Shown in pieces: positions 23,335 to 32,295 of a DNA stretch of 62,054 nucleotides. The DNA is taken from positions 1 to 62,054 of the forward strand of contig CALYAO010000058.1 in the NCBI GenBank assembly GCA_944393605.1, read 5' to 3'. The DNA is from an uncultured Clostridia bacterium (lineage in GTDB: Bacteria > Bacillota > Clostridia > UBA1381 > UBA9506). The first letter of the stretch is position 1; the number at the start of each line of letters is the position of its first letter. Below the pieces are notes generated by a model that made no database searches, had not been told where the DNA came from, and saw only the letters and a list, made by a program, of their open reading frames with translations. Made by a program: the position numbers and the translations under genes.

Positions 23335-25944
23335 TTATTTCCCGTAATAGGATTTGAGGTACAGCTCTTTGATCTCGCTGATGAGCGGATAGCGCGGGTT
23401 CGCCCCGGTGCACTGGTCATTGAAGGCATTTTCGCACATCTCATCCAGCGTTGCAAGGAAGTCTTTCTCCTCGATGCCATAGTCCGCGATGGTCGGCTTG
23501 ATGCCAATCTTCACCTTGAGGTCTTCGAGCGCCGCGATGAACTTTTCAAAGGTATCGCGGTCATCCTTGCCCACAATGCCGCAGAACCGCGCAGCTTCCG
23601 CATACCGCTCCAGCGCATGCGGATACTGGTACTGGGAGAAGGTCCCCATCTTGGTGGGCACGTCGGCCGCATTGTAGCGCATCACGTTGGTCAGCAGCAG
23701 CGCGTTGGCCACGCCGTGCGGCAGGTGATGGTATGCGCCCAGCTTATGCGCCATGGAGTGGTTGAGGCCCAGGAAGGCATTGGCAAACGCCATACCCGCC
23801 ATGCAAGCCGCATCCGCCATCTTCTCGCGCGCTTCAGGGTCATTTGCGCCGTTCTCATAGGCAGACGGCAGATACTTTATGACATTTTTCATCGCCTTTA
23901 GGGCCAAGCCATCGGTGTAGTCGGTCGCCATGATGGACACATATGCCTCCAGCGCATGGGTCATAACGTCGATACCCGACGCACTTGTGAGGCCTTTGGG
24001 CTGGCTCATCATGTTGTCCACGTCCACAATCGCCATGTTGGGCAGGAGCTGGTAGTCCGCCAGCGGGTACTTGGTGCCCGTCTTCTCATCCGTGATGATA
24101 GCAAACGGCGTCACCTCCGAACCGGTACCCGAAGAGGTCGGGATGGCGACAAAATAAGCCTTTTCACCCATTTTCGGGAAGGTGTAAACACGTTTTCTGA
24201 TATCGATGAAGTCCATGGCCATGTCCATGAAGTTCACGTCGGGATGCTCGTAGAGCACCCACATGATCTTGGCAGCGTCCATCGCGGAACCGCCGCCCAG
24301 CGCGATGATGACGTCGGGCTCAAACGAGCGCATCTGCTCCGCGCCCGCCAGCGCACAGCCCAGCGTCGGGTCGGGCGCAACCTCGTAGAAGCAGGTGTGC
24401 TCAATGCCCATGGAATCCAGCTTGGACTCAATGGGGTTCACATAGCCATTCTTGTAGAGGAAGGTGTCCGTCACGATAAATGCCCGCTTCTTGTGCATGA
24501 TGGTGCCGAGCTCGTCCAGCGCCACCGGCATACAGCCCTTCTTAAAGTACACCTTTTCAGGCGCTCTGAACCAAAGCATGTTCTCTCTCCTCTCGGCAAC
24601 CGTTTTGATGTTCAAAAGATGCTTGACGCCGACGTTCTCCGAAACGGAGTTGCCGCCCCACGAACCGCAGCCCAGCGTGAGCGAGGGCGCCAGCTTGAAG
24701 TTGTACAGGTCACCAATACCGCCATGGGAGGACGGGGTGTTGATGAGGATTCGGCAGGTCTTCATAGCCGCCGCATGCTTGGCCATCTTCTCAGTCTGCG
24801 CCGGATGGATGTATAGAGAAGAGGTGTGTCCATAGCCGCCGTCTGCAACCAGCTTCTCCGCCTTGGCGAGCGCATCGTCAAAGTCCTTGGCCTTGTACAT
24901 CGCCAGAACCGGCGACAGCTTCTCATGCGCAAATTCCTCCGAAATATCGGTGGATTCCACCTCGCCGATGAGCACCTTGGTGTGCTCAGGCACATCCACG
25001 CCCGCGAGCTTGGCAATGGTATACGCGCTCTGGCCCACGATTTTGGCGTTGAGCGCGCCGTTGATGAGGATGGTCTTGCGAACCTTGTCCAGTTCATCCC
25101 CCTTGAGGAAATAGCAGCCGCGTGCCAAAAACTCCTGTTTTACGGCGTCATACACCGAAGCCAACGCCGTCACCGACTGCTCAGAGGCACAGATCATGCC
25201 GTTGTCAAACGTCTTGGAATGGATGATGGAGCTCACCGCCATCTTGATGTCCGCCGTCTCGTCGATGATAACAGGGGTATTACCCGGACCCACGCCGATG
25301 GCCGGCTTGCCCGAGCTGTATGCGGCCTTCACCATGCCGGGGCCGCCCGTTGCCAGGATGATGTCCGCGCTCTTCATGACCTCGTTGGTGAGCTCCAGCG
25401 AAGGCACGTCAATCCAGCCGATGATGCCCTCAGGTGCACCCGCCTTGACCGCCGCTTCCAGCACGACCTTGGCCGCCTCAATGGTACAGGCCTTGGCCCG
25501 CGGATGGGGGCTGATGATGATGGCATTGCGCGTTTTGAGCGCGATCAGCGTTTTAAAGATCGCGGTGGAGGTGGGGTTGGTGGTCGGAATAACCGCCGCA
25601 ATCAGGCCGATGGGCTCCGCAATCCGCTTGATGCCATACGCCGTGTCTTCCTCAATCACGCCGCAGGTCTTGGTGTGCTTATACGCGTTGTAGATATACT
25701 CCGCAGCATAGTGATTCTTGATGACCTTATCTTCCATGACACCCATGCCGGTCTCTGCAACCGCCATCTTCGCCAGCGGAATCCGCTGCTTGTTGGCAGC
25801 CATCGCCGCTTCATAGAAGATCTTGTCCACCTGCTCCTGCGTGAAGGTCGCAAACTTGCGCTGTGCCTCCCGCATGGCCGCCATCTTGGCGACAAGCGCG
25901 TCTACGTTGTCAATGATGGCCGGCAGTTCTGTTTTCTTTGCCAT
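23335..25944 (-). CDS. adhE: Bifunctional acetaldehyde-CoA/alcohol dehydrogenase AdhE
   Basis: The 869-residue fermentative enzyme reduces acetyl-CoA to acetaldehyde and then to ethanol, regenerating NAD+; it forms spirosomes in the cytosol. The N-terminal aldehyde dehydrogenase half has the catalytic Cys near 250 in NGMICASEQSV and GVGPGNTPV before it. The C-terminal iron alcohol dehydrogenase half has ALGGGSAMDAAK and the iron ligands in GLNHSMAHKLGAYHHLPHG near 720-740. ATG 25944 follows GGGAGGG; a TTG two codons earlier is not needed. It has a consensus promoter with a Rex operator over the start point, so expression should rise when NADH is high. Confidence 0.98.
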   Translation of the reverse strand: MAKKTELPAIIDNVDALVAKMAAMREAQRKFATFTQEQVDKIFYEAAMAANKQRIPLAKMAVAETGMGVMEDKVIKNHYAAEYIYNAYKHTKTCGVIEEDTAYGIKRIAEPIGLIAAVIPTTNPTSTAIFKTLIALKTRNAIIISPHPRAKACTIEAAKVVLEAAVKAGAPEGIIGWIDVPSLELTNEVMKSADIILATGGPGMVKAAYSSGKPAIGVGPGNTPVIIDETADIKMAVSSIIHSKTFDNGMICASEQSVTALASVYDAVKQEFLARGCYFLKGDELDKVRKTILINGALNAKIVGQSAYTIAKLAGVDVPEHTKVLIGEVESTDISEEFAHEKLSPVLAMYKAKDFDDALAKAEKLVADGGYGHTSSLYIHPAQTEKMAKHAAAMKTCRILINTPSSHGGIGDLYNFKLAPSLTLGCGSWGGNSVSENVGVKHLLNIKTVAERRENMLWFRAPEKVYFKKGCMPVALDELGTIMHKKRAFIVTDTFLYKNGYVNPIESKLDSMGIEHTCFYEVAPDPTLGCALAGAEQMRSFEPDVIIALGGGSAMDAAKIMWVLYEHPDVNFMDMAMDFIDIRKRVYTFPKMGEKAYFVAIPTSSGTGSEVTPFAIITDEKTGTKYPLADYQLLPNMAIVDVDNMMSQPKGLTSASGIDVMTHALEAYVSIMATDYTDGLALKAMKNVIKYLPSAYENGANDPEAREKMADAACMAGMAFANAFLGLNHSMAHKLGAYHHLPHGVANALLLTNVMRYNAADVPTKMGTFSQYQYPHALERYAEAARFCGIVGKDDRDTFEKFIAALEDLKVKIGIKPTIADYGIEEKDFLATLDEMCENAFNDQCTGANPRYPLISEIKELYLKSYYGK

Positions 25945-25986
25945 AAACAATCCCTCCCAAATATGTGGTCCATACGTCTGCTTACT

Positions 25987-26004
25987 TTGTTATTTATTTC
26001 ACAA
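25987..26004 (-). promoter_or_regulatory. Rex operator of adhE
   Basis: TTGTTATTTATTTCACAA fits the clostridial Rex consensus TTGTKA-N6-TMACAA in full. It begins four bases past the -10 box, over the transcription start. Rex leaves its site when NADH is high. Confidence 0.88.
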
Positions 26005-26008
26005 TATC

Positions 26009-26037
26009 AGTATACTATATTGTTAAAAAAATGTCAA
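26009..26037 (-). promoter_or_regulatory. Sigma-A promoter of adhE
   Basis: TTGACA (26037-26032), 17 bases, TATACT (26014-26009) on the minus strand, a near-consensus promoter. Confidence 0.92.
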
Positions 26038-26133
26038 TATCTTTCCGGATATATTTTTGCACAAAGTTTCGGCCGCATCCCGCTGTCATTTTGTGAAGTT
26101 TCCCGCATAGGGAAATATGGGACACAAAGCGGG

Positions 26134-26448
26134 TCAATCTGCATCCTCCGGGAGCGCCTCAATCAGGAAGCTCACGGGACGGAAGCCATCATTGCAGGAG
26201 ATCATGGCGGAATGCTTGTCCTTCATCCAGCCGCCATACAAATCCGTCCCGCCATGGGCGAGCGCCATGACAAACGCGGACATGCTCTCCCATGCGCTGT
26301 CACACAGGCCTTCGGGCTTTTGCCAACCGTTTGCTAGAAACACTTGCCCCACCCGCATGTCACACGCGTGCTGGATGGGGTTTTCATATTGGTCCATCAG
26401 ATCCTGATAATGGGCCATTTTCATGACCGTAATCCTGCATTTTTTCAC
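26134..26448 (-). CDS. TIGR04076-family protein
   Basis: A 104-residue protein matching the TIGR04076 family: KKCRITVMKMAHYQDL at the start, GQVFLANGWQKPEGLCDSAW in the middle and SCNDGFRPVSFLIE at the end. Conserved Cys residues suggest metal or redox chemistry; function is unknown. GTG 26448 is chosen because GGAGG lies eight bases upstream; the frame is open further up without homology. Confidence 0.8.
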   Translation of the reverse strand: MKKCRITVMKMAHYQDLMDQYENPIQHACDMRVGQVFLANGWQKPEGLCDSAWESMSAFVMALAHGGTDLYGGWMKDKHSAMISCNDGFRPVSFLIEALPEDAD

Positions 26449-26661
26449 GGTGCCATCCTCCCTATTGTGCCTGCAACGGCCGCCTAACATACCAAAACAA
26501 AATGGGCATTTACTATTATATCGATTTGGCGGAAAAAATGCAAATGGTTTTCATATCTATTTTCCCCGCAAACCATTTTGGCCCAATTTTTTTGCCTTTT
26601 TATATCGCAAAATGACAATCGCATACAGCCGAAGTCTTTGCTTTCCTTATGAAATTCACTC

Positions 26662-26690
26662 TTGTAAATGCGTCCGAAAAAAGATATAAT
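26662..26690 (+). promoter_or_regulatory. Sigma-A promoter of the DUF1961 gene
   Basis: TTGTAA (26662-26667), 17 bases, TATAAT (26685-26690), about 40 bases before the start codon. Confidence 0.8.
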
Positions 26691-26730
26691 GATAATAAAC
26701 ATACAAGCAGAAAAAAAGAGGGGAAAAGCT

Positions 26731-27405
26731 ATGAAATTAGAACGGTTTCGCAAATTGATATACAGCAATGCATTGGCCAAGCCGGTTGATGTAAACGATT
26801 TTGTTATGGAAGGGAAAGCCGCTGTCAGTTTCCCGAGAAATCGAATGCGATTGGAATCGCTTTTGCCGCCTGAATCGGGTCAAAAAGCCAACTTGGTATT
26901 TTGGTGCCCGATTACATTTCCCCACGATGTTGTGATCCAATGGAAATTTTGCCCGATATATGAGCCGGGATTGTGTATCATGTTTTTTGGCGCAAAAGGA
27001 GTCGCGGGCCAAGACATCTTCGACGAACAGCTTCACAAACGGACCGGCGAATATCAGCAATATCACCACGGTGATATCAATGCATATCATATATCATATT
27101 TCCGCAGACCCAATCCCGATGAAACGGTTTTACATACCTGCAACTTAAGAAAGAGTTATGGCTTCCATATGGTCGCACAGGGCGCAGACCCTATACCAAC
27201 GGTATCTCAATGCAAAGATCACTATGAGATAACCATAGCAAAAGACGGCGCACAGATCGCATTCTATATCGACAATTTAAAAATTTTAGAATATGAAGAT
27301 GACGGAAAGACGTATGGTCCTGTAATAGCTGGCGGAAAGATCGGTTTTCGTCAAATGTCGCCGCTAATTGCGGAATATTGGGATTTAAAAGTATATACCA
27401 AATAA
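26731..27405 (+). CDS. DUF1961 (YesU-like) protein
   Basis: A 224-residue protein of the DUF1961 family, which includes B. subtilis YesU from the rhamnogalacturonan cluster. The fold is a concanavalin-like beta sandwich; visible marks are LVFWCPITFPHDVVIQW, MFFGAKGVAGQDIF, HISYFRRPNP and the last strands GKIGFRQMSPLIAEYWDLKVY. It probably binds or processes carbohydrate. The gene is visibly AT-richer than its neighbours, as is the 300 bp before it, which suggests recent acquisition. ATG 26731 follows GAGGGGAAAAGCT. Confidence 0.8.
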   Translation: MKLERFRKLIYSNALAKPVDVNDFVMEGKAAVSFPRNRMRLESLLPPESGQKANLVFWCPITFPHDVVIQWKFCPIYEPGLCIMFFGAKGVAGQDIFDEQLHKRTGEYQQYHHGDINAYHISYFRRPNPDETVLHTCNLRKSYGFHMVAQGADPIPTVSQCKDHYEITIAKDGAQIAFYIDNLKILEYEDDGKTYGPVIAGGKIGFRQMSPLIAEYWDLKVYTK

Positions 27406-27574
27406 CGGATGCGCAGGGATTTTGGAGCGGTCTTCCCGCTGTGATACATGTGTCCAATGTTTTGGGGGTAATCCCATTTGCAAAAAGCACAGCTGCATGA
27501 TTCTTGCTGCTCCAAGTCTTTATCCCCCATCCTGGTACCACAACGTACCCCATATGACAAAAGGAGGTTTTTGT

Positions 27575-28744
27575 ATGTTCGGAGAATTTACCTATTGTAA
27601 CCCCACCCGCCTGTATTTTGGCAAGGAAGCGCTAGACGGGCTGCGAAAAGAACTGGAAAAATATGGACCAAAGGTGCTGTTGTCCTATGGCGGCGGTTCC
27701 ATCAAGAAAAACGGGATATAAGACCAGGTGACCGCCATTTTGCAGGCGTGCGGCAAGACGGTCATTGAGGACCCTGGTGTCATGCCAAACCCGACGGTCG
27801 AAAAGCTCTATGAAGGCTGCCGCCTGGCAAAGGACAACGCTGTGGATTTAATCCTGGCTGTGGGCGGCGGCTCGGTCTGCGATTACGCCAAGGCGGTATC
27901 GGTTTCGGCCTACTGCAATGAGGACCCATGGGAGAAATACTACCTGCGCATGGAAGATGTGGATAACCCCATCATCCCGGTTGGGTGCGTCCTGACTATG
28001 GTTGGGACGGGCTCGGAGATGAACGGCGGCTCGGTCATCACAAACCATGCGCAAAAGCGCAAGATTGGACACGTGTTTGGAGACAACGTATTCCCCAAAT
28101 TCGCCATTTTAAACCCCGAATACACCTTCACCCTTCCCGCATACCAGATGGTTGCAGGCTTTTTTGACATCATGTCACACATTTTAGAGCAGTATTTCTC
28201 TGGGGAGGATGACAACACCTCCGACTATATCGCAGAAGGCCTGCTGCGCTCGCTTATCCATTCCTCCCGCATCGCGGTTAAAACGCCCAACGATTATGAG
28301 GCACGCAGCAATATCATGTGGATTGCGACCTGGGCGCTCAATACGCTGATTGCCATGGGAAAATCCACCGACTGGATGGTGCATATGATCGGCCAATCCA
28401 TCGGCGCATACACCGACGCCACACACGGCATGACCCTTTCGGCCATCTCCATCCCGTATTACCGGCACATCTGCCCCTATGGGCTCGCAAAGTTCAAGCG
28501 GTATGCCATCCACGTGTGGGATGTGGATCCAGCCGGCAAAACGGATGAACAGGTTGCCGCCGAAGGGCTGGACCGTATGGAGGCCTGGATGAAGGAAATC
28601 GGGTTGGTCATGAACATCACGGAATTGGGCGTCACAGAGGACATGCTAGATGGTATCGCCGACGGCTCGTTTATTATGGAGGGCGGGTACCATACACTGA
28701 CCCACGATGAAATTGTACAAATTTTGAAAGAGAGTGCGAAATAA
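27575..28744 (+). pseudogene. Iron-containing alcohol dehydrogenase interrupted by in-frame TAA
   Basis: The reading frame from ATG 27575 (AAAGGAGG upstream) gives a normal start of a BdhA/YqhD-type NAD(P)-dependent alcohol dehydrogenase, then meets TAA at 27719-27721. It continues in the same frame to TAA 28744. Relatives have Tyr at the stop position (SIKKNGIYD), so a single base change from TAT or TAC explains it. After the stop all motifs are intact, including LAVGGGSVCDYAKAV, VGTGSEMNGGSV and the metal-binding region DIMSHILEQYFSG. A restart at GTG 27728 is possible but would lack the first 50 residues. It is either a fresh pseudogene or a sequencing error. Confidence 0.85.
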
Positions 28745-29317
28745 ATGACACAACAAACAAAGAAAAATTGGATCCTTTCCGCTTTGTTCCTAGCGATTGG
28801 CCTGGTTTTGCCTTTTTTAACGGGGCAGATTCCACAAATTGGAAATCTTCTATTGCCCATGCACATCCCTGTGCTCCTCTGCGGACTCATCTGCGGCTGG
28901 CAATACGGCGCAATGGTCGGATGCATCCTGCCCTTCCTGCGCTATGCTCTTTTCGGAATGCCGATCCTGTTCCCAACGGGGATCGCCATGTCCTTTGAGT
29001 TGCTGACCTACGGTCTCGTCGTTGGGCTGTGCTACGGGTATTCCCGCTGGCAATGTATCCTCTCGCTGTATCGCTCTCTGATTGCCGCGATGTTGGCCGG
29101 GCGCGTCGTTTGGGGCATTGTCCAGATGATTCTGCTTGGCATCACGCAATCCAGCTTCACGTGGCAGATGTTTCTGGCAGGTGCGTTTGTGAATGCCATT
29201 CCTGGTATTATTTTACAGTTGCTTCTGATCCCCGCCATCATGGTCGCCCTCAACCGCACCGGGCTGGTTCGGTTTAAAAAGCGGCAGGCGGTGCCCGACG
29301 CGGGGACCAATATATGA
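28745..29317 (+). CDS. ECF transporter S component
   Basis: A 190-residue membrane protein with about six hydrophobic segments, typical of substrate-binding S components of energy-coupling-factor importers. The start LSALFLAIGLVLPFLTGQIP and the HIPVLLCGLICGWQYGAMVG loop are characteristic. The vitamin or substrate is unknown. The energising EcfA and EcfT subunits are not nearby, so it probably shares a common module. It begins immediately after the alcohol dehydrogenase stop and overlaps the next gene by four bases. Confidence 0.82.
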   Translation: MTQQTKKNWILSALFLAIGLVLPFLTGQIPQIGNLLLPMHIPVLLCGLICGWQYGAMVGCILPFLRYALFGMPILFPTGIAMSFELLTYGLVVGLCYGYSRWQCILSLYRSLIAAMLAGRVVWGIVQMILLGITQSSFTWQMFLAGAFVNAIPGIILQLLLIPAIMVALNRTGLVRFKKRQAVPDAGTNI

Positions 29318-29892
29318 GGGAGCAAACACTTGCTCGGATACGAGCGGCCATCGAAAAGCTCCCAAAGACGACAACACCCATACTGATTGCCATCGACGGC
29401 CGATGTGCCGCGGGCAAAACCACCCTGGCCGCCAAGCTGCAAGAAGCCTTGGACTGCAACGTGTTCCACATGGACGATTTCTTTCTCCCGCCCGCGCTTC
29501 GGACACCCGAGCGGCTTGCGCAGCCCGGCGGCAATGTGGAATATGAACGGGTCTATGATGAGGTGCTGCTGCCTGTGATGCACAGCAAAGCCTTTTCATA
29601 CCGGCCATACAGCTGCCGGCTGAAGCGGCAGACAACACCTGTTTCGGTATTGCCCAAGCCCATCAACATCGTGGAAGGGGCCTATAGCTGTCATCCGCAC
29701 CTATGGGATTGCTACGACCTTCGTATTTTTTTGGATATCAGCCCATCGGAACAGCTGCGGCGAATCGGGGCACGCAATGGAAAAGAGCAGCTGGCCATCT
29801 TTCAAGAGCAGTGGATTCCACTGGAGGAGAGATATTTTTCTGCGTTTCAAATCCGGGAACGCTGCAATTTGTCTTTTTCGCATGCCGAATAA
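29314..29892 (+). CDS. Uridine-kinase-like P-loop kinase
   Basis: A 192-residue P-loop protein with Walker A GRCAAGKTT at about 27-35, FHMDDFFLPPALRTPERL downstream and NIVEGAYSCHP at about 119-129, the pattern of the uridine kinase/phosphoribulokinase group. Its ATGA overlap with the ECF S component gene suggests that it may phosphorylate the imported compound; this is inference from context. Confidence 0.8.
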   Translation: MREQTLARIRAAIEKLPKTTTPILIAIDGRCAAGKTTLAAKLQEALDCNVFHMDDFFLPPALRTPERLAQPGGNVEYERVYDEVLLPVMHSKAFSYRPYSCRLKRQTTPVSVLPKPINIVEGAYSCHPHLWDCYDLRIFLDISPSEQLRRIGARNGKEQLAIFQEQWIPLEERYFSAFQIRERCNLSFSHAE

Positions 29893-29940
29893 AAATCCAG
29901 TATGTAACAGCATTGTACATGAAAAAGGAGTGACAAAACG

Positions 29941-31074
29941 ATGATTTACAACACATTTCAGGACATGAAGCTGTCCGCCCTTGGCATGGGCACCATGCGC
30001 CTGCCTGTCGTGGACGGAAACGATGCCCACATTGATGAAAAGGCGGCAGAAGCCATGGTCGCATATGCCATGGAACATGGTGTGAACTACTACGACACCG
30101 CATGGGGGTATCATGACGGCAACTCTGAGCTCGTCGTAGGAAAAGCGCTGAGCAGTTATCCGCGGGAAAGCTACTATTTGGCCACCAAATTTCCGGGCTA
30201 CGACCTTGCCAATATGGACAGGGTGGAGTCCATCTTTGAAAAACAGCTGGAAAAGTGCGGCGTTTCTTATTTTGATTTTTACCTGTTCCACAACGTCTGT
30301 GAAATGAATATCGACGCGTATCTGGATCCCAAATACGGCATTTATGACTACCTCATGCAGCAGAAAAAGGCCGGCCGGATCCGCCATCTGGGCTTCTCTG
30401 CCCATGGCAGCTTGGACGTGATAAAGCGTTTTCTTGCGGCCTATGGCAAAGACATGGAGTTCTGCCAGATTCAGCTAAACTATTTGGACTGGCGTTTCCA
30501 AGATGCCAAGGCGAAGGTGGAGCTGCTTGCGGAGCACAACATCCCCATCTGGGTGATGGAGCCGCTGCGGGGCGGCAAGCTGGCCTCTCTTGCTCCAACG
30601 TATGAAGCGACGCTCAAAGAGATGCGGCCGGAGGAGGAGATCCCGGCCTGGGCATTCCGTTTCTTGCAGAGCATTCCCAGCGTGACCGTCACCCTCTCGG
30701 GCATGTCCGACATGGAACAGCTGCAAGCCAATCTCCGTACCTATGAGGAGGACAAACCGCTGAGTGCGCAGGAAATGAAGACACTGCTCGCCATCACGGA
30801 TGAAATGCTCGGCAAAAAGACGCTGCCCTGCACTGCCTGTCACTACTGTACCAGCCATTGTCCCAAAGGGCTGGATATCCCCGCGTTGCTGGCGCTTTAC
30901 AATGAGCATTGCTTTGCCGAAGGCGGTTTTATCGCGCCGATGGCTCTCATGGCCATTCCAAAGGAGAAGTGGCCCAGCGCCTGCATCGGCTGCCGCAGCT
31001 GTGAGGCGGTATGTCCGCAGCAGATCAAGATTTCAGAGGCCATGGCGGATTTTGCCCAGAAACTCAACGGCTGA
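29941..31074 (+). CDS. Aldo/keto reductase with C-terminal 4Fe-4S domain
   Basis: A 377-residue protein. The TIM-barrel aldo-keto reductase part (about 1-280) has the catalytic tetrad: Asp in YYDTAWGYH, its Tyr, Lys in LATKFPG and His in LFHNV. The tail carries two cysteine clusters, CTACHYCTSHCP near 298-309 and CIGCRSCEAVCP near 345-356, for two 4Fe-4S centres. The product and partner are unknown. It is followed 18 bases later by a paralogous gene, so the two form an operon. Confidence 0.92.
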   Translation: MIYNTFQDMKLSALGMGTMRLPVVDGNDAHIDEKAAEAMVAYAMEHGVNYYDTAWGYHDGNSELVVGKALSSYPRESYYLATKFPGYDLANMDRVESIFEKQLEKCGVSYFDFYLFHNVCEMNIDAYLDPKYGIYDYLMQQKKAGRIRHLGFSAHGSLDVIKRFLAAYGKDMEFCQIQLNYLDWRFQDAKAKVELLAEHNIPIWVMEPLRGGKLASLAPTYEATLKEMRPEEEIPAWAFRFLQSIPSVTVTLSGMSDMEQLQANLRTYEEDKPLSAQEMKTLLAITDEMLGKKTLPCTACHYCTSHCPKGLDIPALLALYNEHCFAEGGFIAPMALMAIPKEKWPSACIGCRSCEAVCPQQIKISEAMADFAQKLNG

Positions 31075-31092
31075 CAAGAAAGGAGCCACCGC

Positions 31093-32187
31093 ATGGAATA
31101 CCGGAAACTGCCCCATGGCGGGGAGCAAATCAGCATCATTGGCCTTGGCAATAGTTCCCTTGGTGCGGCGGGGGAAGCGGAGGTCGAAAAGACCGTCGCG
31201 CTGGCGCTGGAGAGCGGCATCAACTTTTTTGATATGGCCGCAGGAGACGCTGTCCCCTTTCCCGCTTATGGCCGCGCCGTTGCCGGCTGCCGGAAACAGG
31301 TGTTTTACCAGGTGCATTTCGGCGCAGATTACCGCAGCGGCGCATATGGATGGACGCTTGACATAGACGACATCAAGCGCTCTGTGGACTGGCAGCTTAC
31401 GGCCCTGCAGACGGATTACATCGACTTCGGCTTTCTCCACTGCATTGATGAAGCGGCTGACCTCCAAACCGCCATCGCACAGGGGACCCTTTCGTATATG
31501 GAGGACCTAAAACGCCAGGGCGTGATCCGCCACATCGGCCTGTCCTCCCACACGCCTGCCGTGGTGCACCAGGTGCTGGATATGGGCATTTTGGACATGC
31601 TGATGTTCAGCATCAACCCCGCCTATGACTATCGGCACGGCGAATATGCCATCGGCAGCGGGGACGAGCGCGCCGCGCTGTACCGGCGCTGCGAAGCAGA
31701 AGGTGTTGGCATCTCGGTCATGAAGGCCTTCAGCGGGGGCCAGCTGCTGTGCGCGGAGACCTCCCCCTTTGGCCAGGCTCTGACCGAATACCAGTGCATC
31801 CAGTATGCGCTGGACCGGCCCGGCGTTGTAACGGTGCTGCCCGGTGTGCGAAACCGGGAGGATGTTCGGCGCATCCTGGGATTTTTGACAGCCAACGAGG
31901 ACGAAAAGGACTATTCTGTCCTCGGCAGCTTCACGCCGCAGGAGGCCGCCGGAAGCTGTGTCTACTGTAACCACTGTCAGCCCTGTCCGGCAGGACTGGA
32001 TGTCGGGCTCATTAACAAGTATTACGACCTCGCGCTGGCTGGGGATGCGCTGGCAAAAAGCCACTATGCCAATCTGGGCACCAAAGCCTCAGCCTGCCTG
32101 GCATGCGGGCACTGTGATGCCCGGTGCCCGTTTGGGGTGCGTCAGACACAGCGGATGCGGGAGATTGCCGCCTATTTCGGCGAATAG
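31093..32187 (+). CDS. Second aldo/keto reductase with 4Fe-4S domain
   Basis: A 364-residue paralogue of the upstream gene. The barrel has FFDMA for the Asp, but the catalytic Lys position reads FYQVHFG, so Lys is replaced by His, as in a distinct subfamily of these proteins. The ferredoxin tail has CVYCNHCQPCP near 293-303 and CLACGHCDARCP near 338-349. Reduction by the classical hydride mechanism is therefore doubtful. AAGGAG precedes ATG 31093. Confidence 0.88.
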   Translation: MEYRKLPHGGEQISIIGLGNSSLGAAGEAEVEKTVALALESGINFFDMAAGDAVPFPAYGRAVAGCRKQVFYQVHFGADYRSGAYGWTLDIDDIKRSVDWQLTALQTDYIDFGFLHCIDEAADLQTAIAQGTLSYMEDLKRQGVIRHIGLSSHTPAVVHQVLDMGILDMLMFSINPAYDYRHGEYAIGSGDERAALYRRCEAEGVGISVMKAFSGGQLLCAETSPFGQALTEYQCIQYALDRPGVVTVLPGVRNREDVRRILGFLTANEDEKDYSVLGSFTPQEAAGSCVYCNHCQPCPAGLDVGLINKYYDLALAGDALAKSHYANLGTKASACLACGHCDARCPFGVRQTQRMREIAAYFGE

Positions 32188-32243
32188 CCGTCGCTTTTTA
32201 CACAGGCTGGCGCACGGCGCCCACTACACGTTTTATCAACAAC

Positions 32244-32294
32244 AAAAAAACGCTGCGCGAACACGGATTTCTAAACCGTTCGAGCAGCGTTTTT
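32244..32294. terminator. Shared terminator between aldo/keto reductases and phn operon
   Basis: AAAAAACGCTGC pairs with GCAGCGTTTTT around an imperfect stem. Ts follow on both strands, so it ends both converging units. Confidence 0.82.
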
Positions 32295-32295
32295 C

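Noticed and set aside
24826-26337. 503-codon frame antisense to adhE
   Set aside because: Composition mirrors adhE codons; it also runs across the adhE promoter and Rex site.
27719-27721. Programmed recoding (selenocysteine or pyrrolysine) at the stop in the alcohol dehydrogenase
   Set aside because: The codon is TAA, which neither system uses, and relatives have Tyr there.
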